Source: an uncultured Caulobacteraceae bacterium (GTDB lineage Bacteria; Pseudomonadota; Alphaproteobacteria; Caulobacterales; Caulobacteraceae). Taken from it: a stretch of 6,288 nucleotides of DNA. Shown piece by piece: positions 1 to 6,243 of the stretch. The stretch is from the NCBI GenBank assembly GCA_937910255.1, contig CALEOQ010000492.1:1-6288 (forward strand), given 5' to 3'. The notes under the pieces were generated by a model. That model did no database searches and was not told the origin of the DNA. It saw only the letters and a program-made list of their open reading frames with translations. Numbering within the stretch: the first letter of the stretch is position 1; each line of letters begins with the position of its first letter. Both the position numbers and the translations under genes were made by a program.

Positions 1-67
1 TTTCAAGCAGAAGGCGGCATACGATGTTACGACGTGACTGGAGTTCAGACGTGTGCGCTTCCGATCT
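1..67 (+). other. Illumina P7 adapter with i7 index (artefact)
   Basis: Bases 4-67 match the standard Illumina P7 oligo: the CAAGCAGAAG..CGGCATACGA flow-cell part, then 8 bases reading GTTACGAC (the index), then GTGACTGGAGTTCAGACGTG and the ending CTTCCGATCT. Against the textbook oligo there are an A-to-G change in the flow-cell part, loss of two bases before the index and a T-to-G change near the end. These look like late-cycle read errors. The three T before it would be the reverse complement of the A run seen when a read passes the end of an adapter. This is not biological sequence. Open frames crossing it, such as one beginning MTGVQTCALPIS at 34, are translated adapter. Confidence 0.97.
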
Positions 68-261
68 CGCCAGCGGAGCTGGCGGTGGTGGCAGAGGCGT
101 TCGCGGACGATATGGCCGCGACCAACATGTTCGCCGACGCGCGCGCACGGGTCGAAGCGGATCGCGCGGCGGGGTGGGAACCGGTGCTGGCGACCGCGAG
201 TCACGGCTATTATGCCACGGCAATTGCCGCGCGGCTGGACATCAACACAGTGATTGCCACC
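68..261 (+). CDS. HAD-IB family phosphatase fragment (both ends missing)
   Basis: An open frame runs from the adapter edge and gives about 64 residues that read like the middle of a HAD superfamily IB hydrolase (phosphoserine-phosphatase-like). A helical stretch with ATNMFADARARVEADRAAGW is followed by the motif II strand VLATAS, then GYYATAIAARL and a VIAT strand, which is the order expected around HAD motif II. Motif I (DxDxT) should lie upstream and motifs III/IV downstream; neither is present. The 5' side is cut by the P7 adapter. The 3' side loses HAD character after VIAT, and the frame then ends at a stop at 292-294. It has no demonstrable link to the receptor gene that follows and may come from elsewhere in the genome or from another organism. 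The substrate cannot be judged from this piece. Confidence 0.66.
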
Positions 262-280
262 GCGGCGCGCCCCGCTCATT
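258..280. other. Probable chimeric junction, left
   Basis: HAD-like coding stops making sense after the VIAT strand (codons to about 261). Within a few bases the sequence takes on the look of a noncoding leader for the receptor gene at 404. A real HAD-IB protein should continue for another 60-100 residues with motifs III and IV, but the frame stops at 292-294. The stretch includes GGCGCGCC (264-271), which may be chance in such GC-rich DNA. The exact crossover base cannot be fixed by reading alone. Confidence 0.6.
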
Positions 281-403
281 CCATTTCTGTGTGACAGTTT
301 TCGCAGCGGACGGCGGAAAAAAACGGTGAGGATTCCCCTAACCGCCTCGTCCTGCCCAGTGACGCCCCAAGCTAGAATTGGGGCCAAACGGGGGATTATC
401 TGG
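281..403 (+). promoter_or_regulatory. Leader region of the TonB receptor operon
   Basis: This is the noncoding stretch before the receptor start. It holds an A run (317-323), the motif CGGTGAGGATTCCCCTA (324-340) that resembles one before the M14 gene, and TAGAAT (373-378), which differs from the sigma-70 -10 consensus at one base. No good -35 lies 16-18 bases above TAGAAT. A GGGGGA run (390-395), 8 bases before the ATG at 404, is a weak ribosome-binding candidate. The promoter must lie here or further upstream in sequence lost at the junction. I see no clear Fur box or riboswitch. Confidence 0.35.
324..340 (+). repeat. Leader motif, copy 1
   Basis: The sequence CGGTGAGGATTCCCCTA matches CGGTGACGGTTTTCCCTA at 4683-4700 in 15 of 18 aligned columns, with one single-base gap. 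The similarity weakly continues downstream (CGCCTCGTCCTGCCC against CGCTGCGTCTTCCC). This copy ends 63 bases before the receptor ATG; the other ends 54 bases before the M14 ATG. It could be a shared control site or a chance match. Confidence 0.3.
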
Positions 404-3325
404 ATGAAATTCTGCAAAGCGCCGCTGCTGTGCGCAGCCTCGACCCTGGCCGTCAGCTGGGCCGCCGCCGCCCAGGCCCAGGACCTGGAGACCGCCGCCG
501 CGCCGATCGAAATCGGCGAGGTGATCGTCACCGGCTCCCGCATCGTGCGGAAGGACTATGTGGCCGAAAGCCCCATCGTGACCCTGGAGCGCGGCGTTCT
601 GGACGCGGCGGGGCCGGTTTCGCTGGACATGACGCTGAACCAGCTGCCGCAGTTCGCGGCCAATGCCGGCGCCAACTCCACCAGCCAGGCCCGCGGCGGC
701 CGCGCCAACGCCAACCTGCGCGGGCTGGGCGCCGTGCGAACCCTGGTCCTGCAGGACGGGCGTCGCATGCAGCCCTCCGATCCCCTGGGCGGGATCGACC
801 TCAACACCATCTCCGGCGCGCTCCTGCAGAATGTGGAGGTCATCACCGGCGGCGCCTCGGCGGTCTATGGATCGGACGCCATCGCCGGCGTCGTCAACTT
901 CCGCCTGAACGACCGCTTCACCGGCCTGGTGGCGGACGCCCAGTATGGCGCCACCGAGCGGGAGGACGGCGAGACCCTCGATGTCAGCCTCGCCGCCGGC
1001 GGTCCGATCGCCGACGGGCGCGGCCACGCCATGTTCTCGGCCTCCTACATGGATCGGCAGCGGGTGAACCGGGGCAGCCGCGACTTCTTCGCCGACGGCG
1101 GCATCACCTCGGTCCTCCCAAGCGGCCTGATCTATCCCGACGCCGCCAATCTGCCGACCCAGGCGGCGGTCAGTGGGGTGTTCGCGTCCTACGGCGTGAC
1201 GGGCTCGGTGCTGCGCAGCGCCGCCTTCAGCCGCAACACCGACGGCACCCTGTTCACCATCACCAACCCGATCCAGAACTTCCGCTTCCCGGAGGACGGC
1301 CTCTACACGATCACCGCCAACAATCAGGTGGCGCTGCCGATCGGCGAGTTCGCCCCGCTGCTCCAGCCGCTGGAGCGCCAGACCCTGTTTGGGCGGGTGA
1401 GCTATGATCTGACCGAGGACGTGGAGGCCTACGGCCAGTTCAACTACACCCACTATACCGCCGACCAGACCTGGTATGGCCGCAACCAGGCCATCACCCG
1501 CGACGTCTATGTGCCGGTCACCAATCCCTTCCTGCCCCAGGGACTGAAGACCATCGCCGCCTCGCGGCCCAACCCGAACGCGCCGCTACTGCTGTATTTC
1601 AACACGGGCCGCTATTCGCCGGACGTCGTCGAGAACACCTACAATGTCAGTCAGGTGCTCGGCGGCCTGCGCGGCGACCTGGACAACATCGACGGCGGCT
1701 GGGACGTCTATGCCAGCTTCGGCCGCACCGAGCAGAACACCCGCATGGGCGGCTACATCGACCGCGCGGCCTTTCTCTCCCTGGTGGAGGCGCCGGACGG
1801 TGGCGTGAGCCTCTGTCAGGGCGGCCTTGACCCGCTGGCTTTCGACCGCCCCTCGCAGGACTGCCTCGACTACCTGCTGCGGGAGATGCATGAATCGACC
1901 GAACTGGAGCAGACCGTCGCCGAAGGCAGCCTGCAGGGCCGGGTTTTCGATCTCCCGGCCGGCGAGGTCCGCTTCGCCAGTGGTCTCAGCTACCGCAAGA
2001 ACACCTACGAATTCTCGCCGGACGCTCAGCGGCGGACGGGGGCGGTCCTGGCGACCAGCCTGTCCAGCCCGACCCTCGGAACGACCTCATCGACGGAGTT
2101 CTTCCTTGAGATCCTCGCGCCCATCGCCCGCGACCTGCCGCTGATCCGCAGCCTCGACCTCGACCTGGCCTACCGCTACTCCGACTACGACTCCGTCGGC
2201 GGCGTGCACACCTACAAGGCGGGCGCCAACTGGGAGCTGACCGACAGCTTCAGCGTCCGCGGCGGCTATCAGCGCGCCATCCGGGCGCCCTCCGTCGGCG
2301 AGTTGTTCCAGCCTTCGGAACAAAGCGGGACGACCGTCGGCCGGATCTCGGCCGGCCTGGGCGATCCCTGCGATGTCGCCAGCGCCTATCGCACCGGTCC
2401 GCAGGCCGCCCAGGTCAAGGCGCTGTGCCTGGCCACCGGGGTGCCCCAGACGATCATCGACACCCACCGCTTCGCCGGCACGTCGGTGCAGTCGGAGGTG
2501 TCAGGCAACCGCAACCTGATCGAGGAGACGGCCGACTCCTACACCGCTGGTCTCGTCTGGCGTTCGCGCTTCGACAATCCGCTGCTCAGCGGCCTGACCG
2601 CGTCGCTGGACTATTACGAGATCAAGATCACCGATGCGATCGGTCTCATCACCGGCGACGTCATCGCCCAGCGCTGCTTCAACGGCGATAACGCCTCGAA
2701 CCCCACCTACGACCCGCAGAACTACTATTGCCAGCTGATCAACCGCGGGGCCTTGGGCGGCTTTTCGACCATCACCACGCCGCTCCTGAATCTGGCCGGC
2801 TACGAGACCGCCGGCGCCGATCTGCAGGTGGACTGGAGAGCTGAACTCAGAGACTTCGGCTGGGCCGACGCGCCTGGCGAACTCGGCCTGAACCTCATTG
2901 TCTCCTACACCGACAAGTACGCCATCCAGACCCTCGCCGGCGGCGCCTTCGTCGACTATGCCGGCACGATCGGCAACGCCCAGATCAGCGCCGACGCCAT
3001 CTCCCATCCCGCCTGGAAGGTGAACACCAGCGTCGACTACAAGATCGGCCAGGCCCGGCTCAATCTGCGCTGGCGCTGGATCGACAGCATGGACAACTCG
3101 GCCAATGTCGGCGCCGCCGTCGCCAGCGCGCCTGGCGTCAAGGCCATGGACTATTTCGACCTCAGCGGAACCTACCGGCTGAACGAGCGGGTCGAGGTCA
3201 GGGGCGGCGTTCTGAACATCGCCGACCGCCAGCCGCCGGCCTGGACCGGGGAGGGCGCCACCGACGCGGCCCTCTACGACGTGCGCGGCCGCCGCTTTTA
3301 CGCAGGCGTCAAGCTCAGCTTCTAG
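404..3325 (+). CDS. TonB-dependent outer-membrane receptor, 973 residues
   Basis: This is an outer-membrane transporter that uses TonB-ExbBD energy to import a bound substrate into the periplasm. A signal peptide covers residues 1-25 (basic start, hydrophobic core, AQA before QD). A TonB-box-like segment EVIVTGSRI lies at 39-47. The plug domain spans about 55-168 and carries LRGLGAVRTLVLQDGRR (105-121) and VEVITGGASAVYGSDAIAGV (144-163). The rest is beta-barrel, ending in YAGVKLSF with the usual terminal Phe. Cysteine pairs at 471/487, 656/675 and 758/776 probably form disulfides in surface loops. The length fits the large receptors of Caulobacterales, Sphingomonadales and Xanthomonadales. 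The frame is open upstream, but ATG 404 is chosen because it starts directly at the signal peptide. A phosphodiesterase gene follows 30 bases later. The substrate is unknown; there is no N-terminal signalling domain, so it is not an obvious FecA-type regulator. Confidence 0.96.
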   Translation: MKFCKAPLLCAASTLAVSWAAAAQAQDLETAAAPIEIGEVIVTGSRIVRKDYVAESPIVTLERGVLDAAGPVSLDMTLNQLPQFAANAGANSTSQARGGRANANLRGLGAVRTLVLQDGRRMQPSDPLGGIDLNTISGALLQNVEVITGGASAVYGSDAIAGVVNFRLNDRFTGLVADAQYGATEREDGETLDVSLAAGGPIADGRGHAMFSASYMDRQRVNRGSRDFFADGGITSVLPSGLIYPDAANLPTQAAVSGVFASYGVTGSVLRSAAFSRNTDGTLFTITNPIQNFRFPEDGLYTITANNQVALPIGEFAPLLQPLERQTLFGRVSYDLTEDVEAYGQFNYTHYTADQTWYGRNQAITRDVYVPVTNPFLPQGLKTIAASRPNPNAPLLLYFNTGRYSPDVVENTYNVSQVLGGLRGDLDNIDGGWDVYASFGRTEQNTRMGGYIDRAAFLSLVEAPDGGVSLCQGGLDPLAFDRPSQDCLDYLLREMHESTELEQTVAEGSLQGRVFDLPAGEVRFASGLSYRKNTYEFSPDAQRRTGAVLATSLSSPTLGTTSSTEFFLEILAPIARDLPLIRSLDLDLAYRYSDYDSVGGVHTYKAGANWELTDSFSVRGGYQRAIRAPSVGELFQPSEQSGTTVGRISAGLGDPCDVASAYRTGPQAAQVKALCLATGVPQTIIDTHRFAGTSVQSEVSGNRNLIEETADSYTAGLVWRSRFDNPLLSGLTASLDYYEIKITDAIGLITGDVIAQRCFNGDNASNPTYDPQNYYCQLINRGALGGFSTITTPLLNLAGYETAGADLQVDWRAELRDFGWADAPGELGLNLIVSYTDKYAIQTLAGGAFVDYAGTIGNAQISADAISHPAWKVNTSVDYKIGQARLNLRWRWIDSMDNSANVGAAVASAPGVKAMDYFDLSGTYRLNERVEVRGGVLNIADRQPPAWTGEGATDAALYDVRGRRFYAGVKLSF

Positions 3326-3342
3326 CCTCCCTCGAACGCCCC

Positions 3343-3348
3343 AAGGAG
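3343..3348 (+). promoter_or_regulatory. Shine-Dalgarno site that fixes the phosphodiesterase start
   Basis: AAGGAG is a near-perfect ribosome-binding site. Two in-frame ATG codons follow, at 3350 (1 base away) and 3356 (7 bases away). Only the second has normal spacing, so the protein most likely begins MTQTKR and not MTMTQTKR. The receptor stop lies 17 bases upstream of this site. Confidence 0.85.
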
Positions 3349-3355
3349 AATGACC

Positions 3356-4321
3356 ATGACTCAGACGAAGCGAGCCGCCGCCCTGGTCGGCGCGGCCCTG
3401 ATCGCCCTGGCCGGCGCCGCCCAGGCCGCCCCCGCCAGCCCCGCCAAGACGCCGACGGCGGCCGGCATTCTGAAGGCGGCCGAAGGGCGGCTGCCGCAAC
3501 TGCTGGCCTGCCTGCGCGACCAGAAGGTCGCCCTGGTGGGCGCCCACCGTGGCGGGCCGCTGGCCGAGCACCCTGAGAACGCCCTTGTCACCATGGACTA
3601 CACCACGTCCCTCGCGCCGGTCTTCATCGAGACCGACGTGCAGCAGACCTTCGACGAGGTCCTCTTCATGAACCACGACGCCGTGCTGGACCGGAACACC
3701 ACCGGCCACGGCGTCATCGCCGAGCAGCGGTGGACCCAGATCTCCACCCTCAAGCAGCGCGATCCCACCGGACAGCCGACCGCCTCTTCCCCGCCCAGGC
3801 TGGCGGACCTGCTCAAATGGGCCGATGGTCGGGTTCTGCTGCTTCTCGACGTCAAGCCACAGACCGACGCCGACCTGTTGATGGCCGAGGTGAGCAAGGC
3901 GGGCGCCGAGGGCCGGGTGATGTTCCTCGCCTATACTGTTCGCCAGGCCAAGGCGATGAAGGCGCTGCGTCCCGACGCCGTGCTGGCCATTCCCATGTTT
4001 GATCGGGACATGCTCCAGGAGGCCAAGGCTGCCGGGCTGATCGGACCGAGCACCATCGCCATGGTTCGGCCGGCCAATGTCGACGCCAGGTTCATCCCGG
4101 AGCTCGAGGCGCTGGGGATGACGGTGATGTCGGGAACCTACGGTGGGCCGCAGACGCCTGACGCCGTCTACCGGACGCCCGGCGACGCGGGCGCCTACCA
4201 GGCCCTGGCGGCGTCCGGTCCGCGGCTCATCGTTTCCAATCGCCCGCTGGCGGCTGCGGAGGCCATGCTCGCCGATCCCACCTATGCCCAGCGGCTGGCC
4301 GTTTGCGGGGTGACGGGCTGA
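3356..4321 (+). CDS. Secreted glycerophosphodiester phosphodiesterase (GDPD family), 321 residues
   Basis: Enzymes of this TIM-barrel family hydrolyse glycerophosphodiesters to glycerol 3-phosphate and an alcohol. Residues 1-24 form a signal peptide (KRAAALVGAALIALAGAAQA, then AP), so it should act in the periplasm. The family signature is clear: GAHRGG (H64, R65), PEN (E74, N75), FIETDVQQT (metal ligands E92 and D94), NHDAVLDRNTTGHG (catalytic H107), then LLLLDVKP (D165, K167), where many relatives have E-x-K. RLIVSNRP near the C-terminus corresponds to the usual final barrel strand. The only two cysteines, C52 and C317, flank the barrel and could form a disulfide. Start choice rests on Shine-Dalgarno spacing. 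It lies 30 bases after the receptor gene and is probably cotranscribed, with a hairpin just after its stop. The exact diester, or another phosphodiester substrate, cannot be told from sequence. Confidence 0.93.
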   Translation: MTQTKRAAALVGAALIALAGAAQAAPASPAKTPTAAGILKAAEGRLPQLLACLRDQKVALVGAHRGGPLAEHPENALVTMDYTTSLAPVFIETDVQQTFDEVLFMNHDAVLDRNTTGHGVIAEQRWTQISTLKQRDPTGQPTASSPPRLADLLKWADGRVLLLLDVKPQTDADLLMAEVSKAGAEGRVMFLAYTVRQAKAMKALRPDAVLAIPMFDRDMLQEAKAAGLIGPSTIAMVRPANVDARFIPELEALGMTVMSGTYGGPQTPDAVYRTPGDAGAYQALAASGPRLIVSNRPLAAAEAMLADPTYAQRLAVCGVTG

Positions 4322-4327
4322 TCCGCA

Positions 4328-4359
4328 CGACGGCCAGGCGTCCTCTCGTCTGGCCGTCG
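4328..4359 (+). terminator. Strong hairpin after the receptor-phosphodiesterase operon
   Basis: The arms CGACGGCCAGGCG (4328-4340) and CGTCTGGCCGTCG (4347-4359) pair over 13 bases, with one G-U pair, around the 6-base loop TCCTCT. The hairpin begins 6 bases after the phosphodiesterase stop. No T run follows, so it is not a classical intrinsic terminator. It may act as a terminator of the U-poor kind seen in GC-rich bacteria, as a 3'-end block to exonucleases, or together with Rho. Confidence 0.72.
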
Positions 4360-4556
4360 ATGACTTGGTGTTGAGGGGCCCTGCCTTTGGAACTCGCAGC
4401 TTGAGGTGGCTATCGATGGCGGGATCGCCGGGGGACAGGCGCCGCCTGCAGGTTGCCCTGGCCAGACCAATGGCGCTCCTTTTCGGGTATTTCTAGCCGT
4501 CGGAGAACTGCTGGTAGGCGCACGGGTATGTCTAGAACCGGATGGTCATAAGGTCT

Positions 4557-4562
4557 TATAAT
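4557..4562 (+). promoter_or_regulatory. Candidate -10 box (TATAAT)
   Basis: A perfect TATAAT sits in the only strongly AT-rich patch of the window. No TTGACA-like hexamer is found 16-18 bases upstream (the bases there read around AGAACC), so a standard sigma-70 promoter is not established. If used, it would give a leader of roughly 185 bases before the M14 start at 4755. The patch could equally serve a minus-strand promoter. Confidence 0.35.
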
Positions 4563-4615
4563 ATATCCACAATTGCCAGATGTTTCGAGTCCCGCCGGGC
4601 CTGCCAGCGGAGCGG

Positions 4616-4628
4616 GGCCGTCACGGCC
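4616..4628. promoter_or_regulatory. Perfect 13-base palindrome, possible operator
   Basis: GGCCGT-C-ACGGCC is a perfect inverted repeat with a one-base centre. It lies about 55 bases downstream of the TATAAT box and 126 bases before the M14 start. GGCCTG (4598-4603) and CAGGCC (4628-4633) form an outer pair around it. The position suits a repressor site or a leader hairpin, but in GC-rich DNA a palindrome of this size can arise by chance. Confidence 0.3.
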
Positions 4629-4682
4629 AGGCCAATGCGGGCTCATCCGCCGCCACACTTTTCTTATCGATCGCCAGAGAAG

Positions 4683-4700
4683 CGGTGACGGTTTTCCCTA
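4683..4700 (+). repeat. Leader motif, copy 2
   Basis: CGGTGACGGTTTTCCCTA is the counterpart of the motif at 324-340 and ends 54 bases before the M14 start codon. Both copies lie at similar distances from their genes and in the same orientation. No known regulator site is recognised. Confidence 0.3.
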
Positions 4701-4754
4701 CGCTGCGTCTTCCCTTGGGAGGCCTGGAGCCTCATCGGGATTCAGGATCGTCTC

Positions 4755-5765
4755 ATGCGTCAGCAGCACTTCGTCGCCACGGCCATTGGCCTGTCGCTTC
4801 TCGCCCAGGGCATGGCCTTCCCGGCGCTGGGCCAGACGTCGGGCGCCGTCGCGGCGACGCCTGCACGGCTGCCGGTCACCACGCCTAAGGCCGCCTACGG
4901 TTTCGGTATTGGCGATAACTATCACCTGGCCAACTACAGCCAGATGGCCAGCTACTGGCGCACCCTCGAGAGCCAGTCCGATCGCATGCGCGTAGTCTCC
5001 ATGGGCAAGACGACCGAGGGCCGCGACCAGCTGATGGCCATCGTCTCGTCGCCGGACAATCTGGCGAACCTGGACCGCTATCAGGAGATCGCCCGCCAGC
5101 TCAGCCAGGTCGAGGGGCTGACCGACGCCCAGGCCCGGGAACTGGCCGCCGAGGGCAAGGCGGTGGTCTGGATCGACGGCGGCCTGCATTCCACCGAACA
5201 GGTCTCGACCCAGCAGCTGACCCAGACCCTCTACGAGATGGTCAGCGGGCAGGACCCCGAGACGCTGAAGATCCTGGACGACTGCATCATCCTCTTCGTG
5301 CACGCCAATCCGGACGGCAACGAGCTGGTCGCCGATTGGTACATGCGCAACCAGAAGCCCGAGGATCGCGAGTACGAAAGCCTGCCCCGGCTCTACAACT
5401 GGTATGTCGGTCACGACAATAACCGCGACTTCTTCATGTCGAACATGAAGGAGACGGTGAACATCAACCGGGTTCTCTATCGCGAGTGGTTCCCGCAGAT
5501 CGTCTACAATCACCACCAGTCCGGCCCGGCCGGGACGGTGGTGTTCATCCCGCCGCACCGAAACCCCTACAACTACAACCTCAATCCCCTGGTTCTGACC
5601 GGCCTGGATTCGGTGGGCGCCCGGATGCTCGACAGGCTGATCGCTGAAGGGAAGCCCGGCGGCGTGCGGCGGGAATATGCGCCCTACACCAACTGGGCCG
5701 GCACGACGCTGCGCTCCAACGCCCTGTTCCACAATTCGATCGGGGTGATCACCGAGATCATCGGG
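4755..5765 (+). CDS. Exported M14 zinc carboxypeptidase, 3' end lost
   Basis: About 337 residues remain of a secreted M14-family metallopeptidase. ATG 4755 has AGGA (4744-4747) 7 bases upstream and starts a signal peptide, with cleavage probably between residues 21 and 27. The catalytic domain follows: LHSTEQ (H145 and E148, the HxxE zinc pair), HANPDGNE (183-190), HDNNRDFF (220-227), YNHHQSG (251-257, with H254 the likely third zinc ligand), and GVITEIIG (330-337), where E334 is the likely catalytic glutamate. After G337 the frame runs as Ala/Arg/Ser/Pro-rich nonsense to a stop at 5855, because the sequence switches to the antisense of another gene. Large bacterial members of this type are commonly much longer, so a C-terminal portion is missing. 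It would cleave C-terminal residues of periplasmic or extracellular peptides. It appears to be its own transcription unit, separated from the upstream operon by a hairpin and a 395-base spacer. Confidence 0.9.
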
Positions 5766-5771
5766 GCGCCC
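5759..5771. other. Probable chimeric junction, right
   Basis: Up to about 5765 the + strand encodes M14 protein (TEIIG). From about 5759 onward the - strand encodes the regulator fragment (ALGAPM read in reverse). Beyond each limit the other reading becomes nonsense. The few bases shared by both (around CATCGGG) look like short homology at a template switch or read misjoin. The palindrome GGGCGCCC (5764-5771) sits on the edge. Confidence 0.75.
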
Positions 5772-6185
5772 AGGGCTGCGGCGAGGGCCTCTGAGCGCTC
5801 GCCGCCCGCCTCGCCGCGATCCCGGGCGGCTTCGGGCGCCAGGCCTGCGCCATAGAGCAACTCGTAGCGCTCCAGCACCCGCTCCTCGTTCCAGGGCGCG
5901 CCGTCCAGGGCGAAGGCCAAGCGCGCCCTGGCGAGGCGGGTGGCGCAAAGCGCAGCAGGGGCGCGGTCGGCCCAACGCCGCAGAGCATCCTCGATCAGCT
6001 CCAGGGCGGCCGGTCGGCCCTGGCGCCAGTCCTCCCAGGGAAAGAATCGCGACCAGGGCGCCCATGCGGTGTCGGGAGCCTCGGTGTCCACAGCGGCCGG
6101 AGTCAGGGCCAGATAGCCGACCGATATGACCCGGCTCACCGCCGCCCCATTCGAGGCGTCCCCGCCGCCCATGTCGGCCAGCGGC
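5762..6185 (-). CDS. COG4111-type NAD regulator (NadQ/NrtR-like) fragment, both ends missing
   Basis: Read on the - strand, about 140 residues resemble the Nudix-related regulator annotated as 'NAD regulator in Alphaproteobacteria' (COG4111; I recall the name NadQ). Visible family-like segments in order are VISVGYLALTP, WAPWSRFFPWEDWRQGRP, then RLARARLAFALDGAPWNEE, VLERYELLYGAGLAPEAARD and LGAPM near the junction. The 5' part is replaced by the P5 adapter, and the C-terminal winged-helix region, expected to start with a DHRRIL-like segment, is lost at the junction. In-frame ATG at 6172 is probably internal, since family-like coding continues upstream to the adapter edge. Such proteins are thought to repress NAD biosynthesis genes in response to a nicotinamide nucleotide. 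Its position tail-to-tail with the M14 gene is probably an assembly artefact and should not be used as gene context. Assignment is from memory of the family. Confidence 0.7.
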
Positions 6186-6243
6186 AGCTCGGGAGAGCGT
6201 CGTGTAGGGGAAGAGTGGAGATCTCGGTGGTCGCCGTATGACT
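6186..6243 (-). other. Illumina P5 adapter, reverse complement (artefact)
   Basis: These 58 bases match the reverse complement of the Illumina universal P5 adapter at full length, with no gaps. AGCTCGGGAGAGCG corresponds to AGATCGGAAGAGCG, followed by TCGTGTAGGG, AAGAGTG, AGATCTCGGTGGTCGCCGTA and a degraded CATT. The scattered substitutions, mostly to G or C, fit low-quality read ends. A minus-strand open frame from 6257 translates this as FFFLVIRRPPRSPLFPYTT, a recognisable adapter-derived peptide. Confidence 0.97.

Larger units (their letters stand above)
4360..4754. other. Intergenic region between operon and M14 gene
   Basis: I find no convincing gene in these 395 bases. Short open frames cross it on both strands but lack ribosome-binding sites and recognisable protein character. 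It contains a notably AT-rich patch (about 4546-4575), a TATAAT box, a 13-base palindrome (4616-4628), and GGCCAG(A/G)CCAATG twice (4460-4472 and 4625-4637, one mismatch). Base composition is less GC-biased than in the genes. The promoter and any operators of the M14 gene should lie here. Confidence 0.6.

Noticed and set aside
264..271. GGCGCGCC at the left junction and GGGCGCCC at the right junction as restriction-ligation scars
   Set aside because: Both contain GCGC, but this tetramer is very common in GC-rich DNA and the two sites differ, so a shared cutting step is not shown.
373..378. TAGAAT as the -10 box of the receptor operon
   Set aside because: No reasonable -35 at 16-18 bases spacing; one 5-of-6 match alone is not enough for a feature.
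254..403. Extension of the receptor frame upstream to an ATG at 254
   Set aside because: The added residues have no signal-peptide or family character, and the extension crosses the probable chimeric junction. ATG 404 begins directly at a good signal peptide.
338..1453. Long minus-strand frame opposite the receptor gene
   Set aside because: It is antisense to a clearly coding TonB receptor. Its Gly/Ala/Val/Arg-rich composition is what GC-rich codon bias produces on the opposite strand.
2501..3709. Long minus-strand frame spanning the receptor and phosphodiesterase boundary
   Set aside because: It overlaps two well-supported genes and their ribosome site, and shows no recognisable domain.
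4573..4995. Small + strand frames (4573-4995 and 4580-4888) before the M14 gene
   Set aside because: They overlap the supported M14 start in another frame, lack ribosome sites, and have Arg/Pro/Ser-rich shadow composition.
5762..6185. M14 peptidase and NAD regulator as convergent neighbours
   Set aside because: Neither gene has its own 3' end here and the boundary looks chimeric, so the arrangement carries no functional information.
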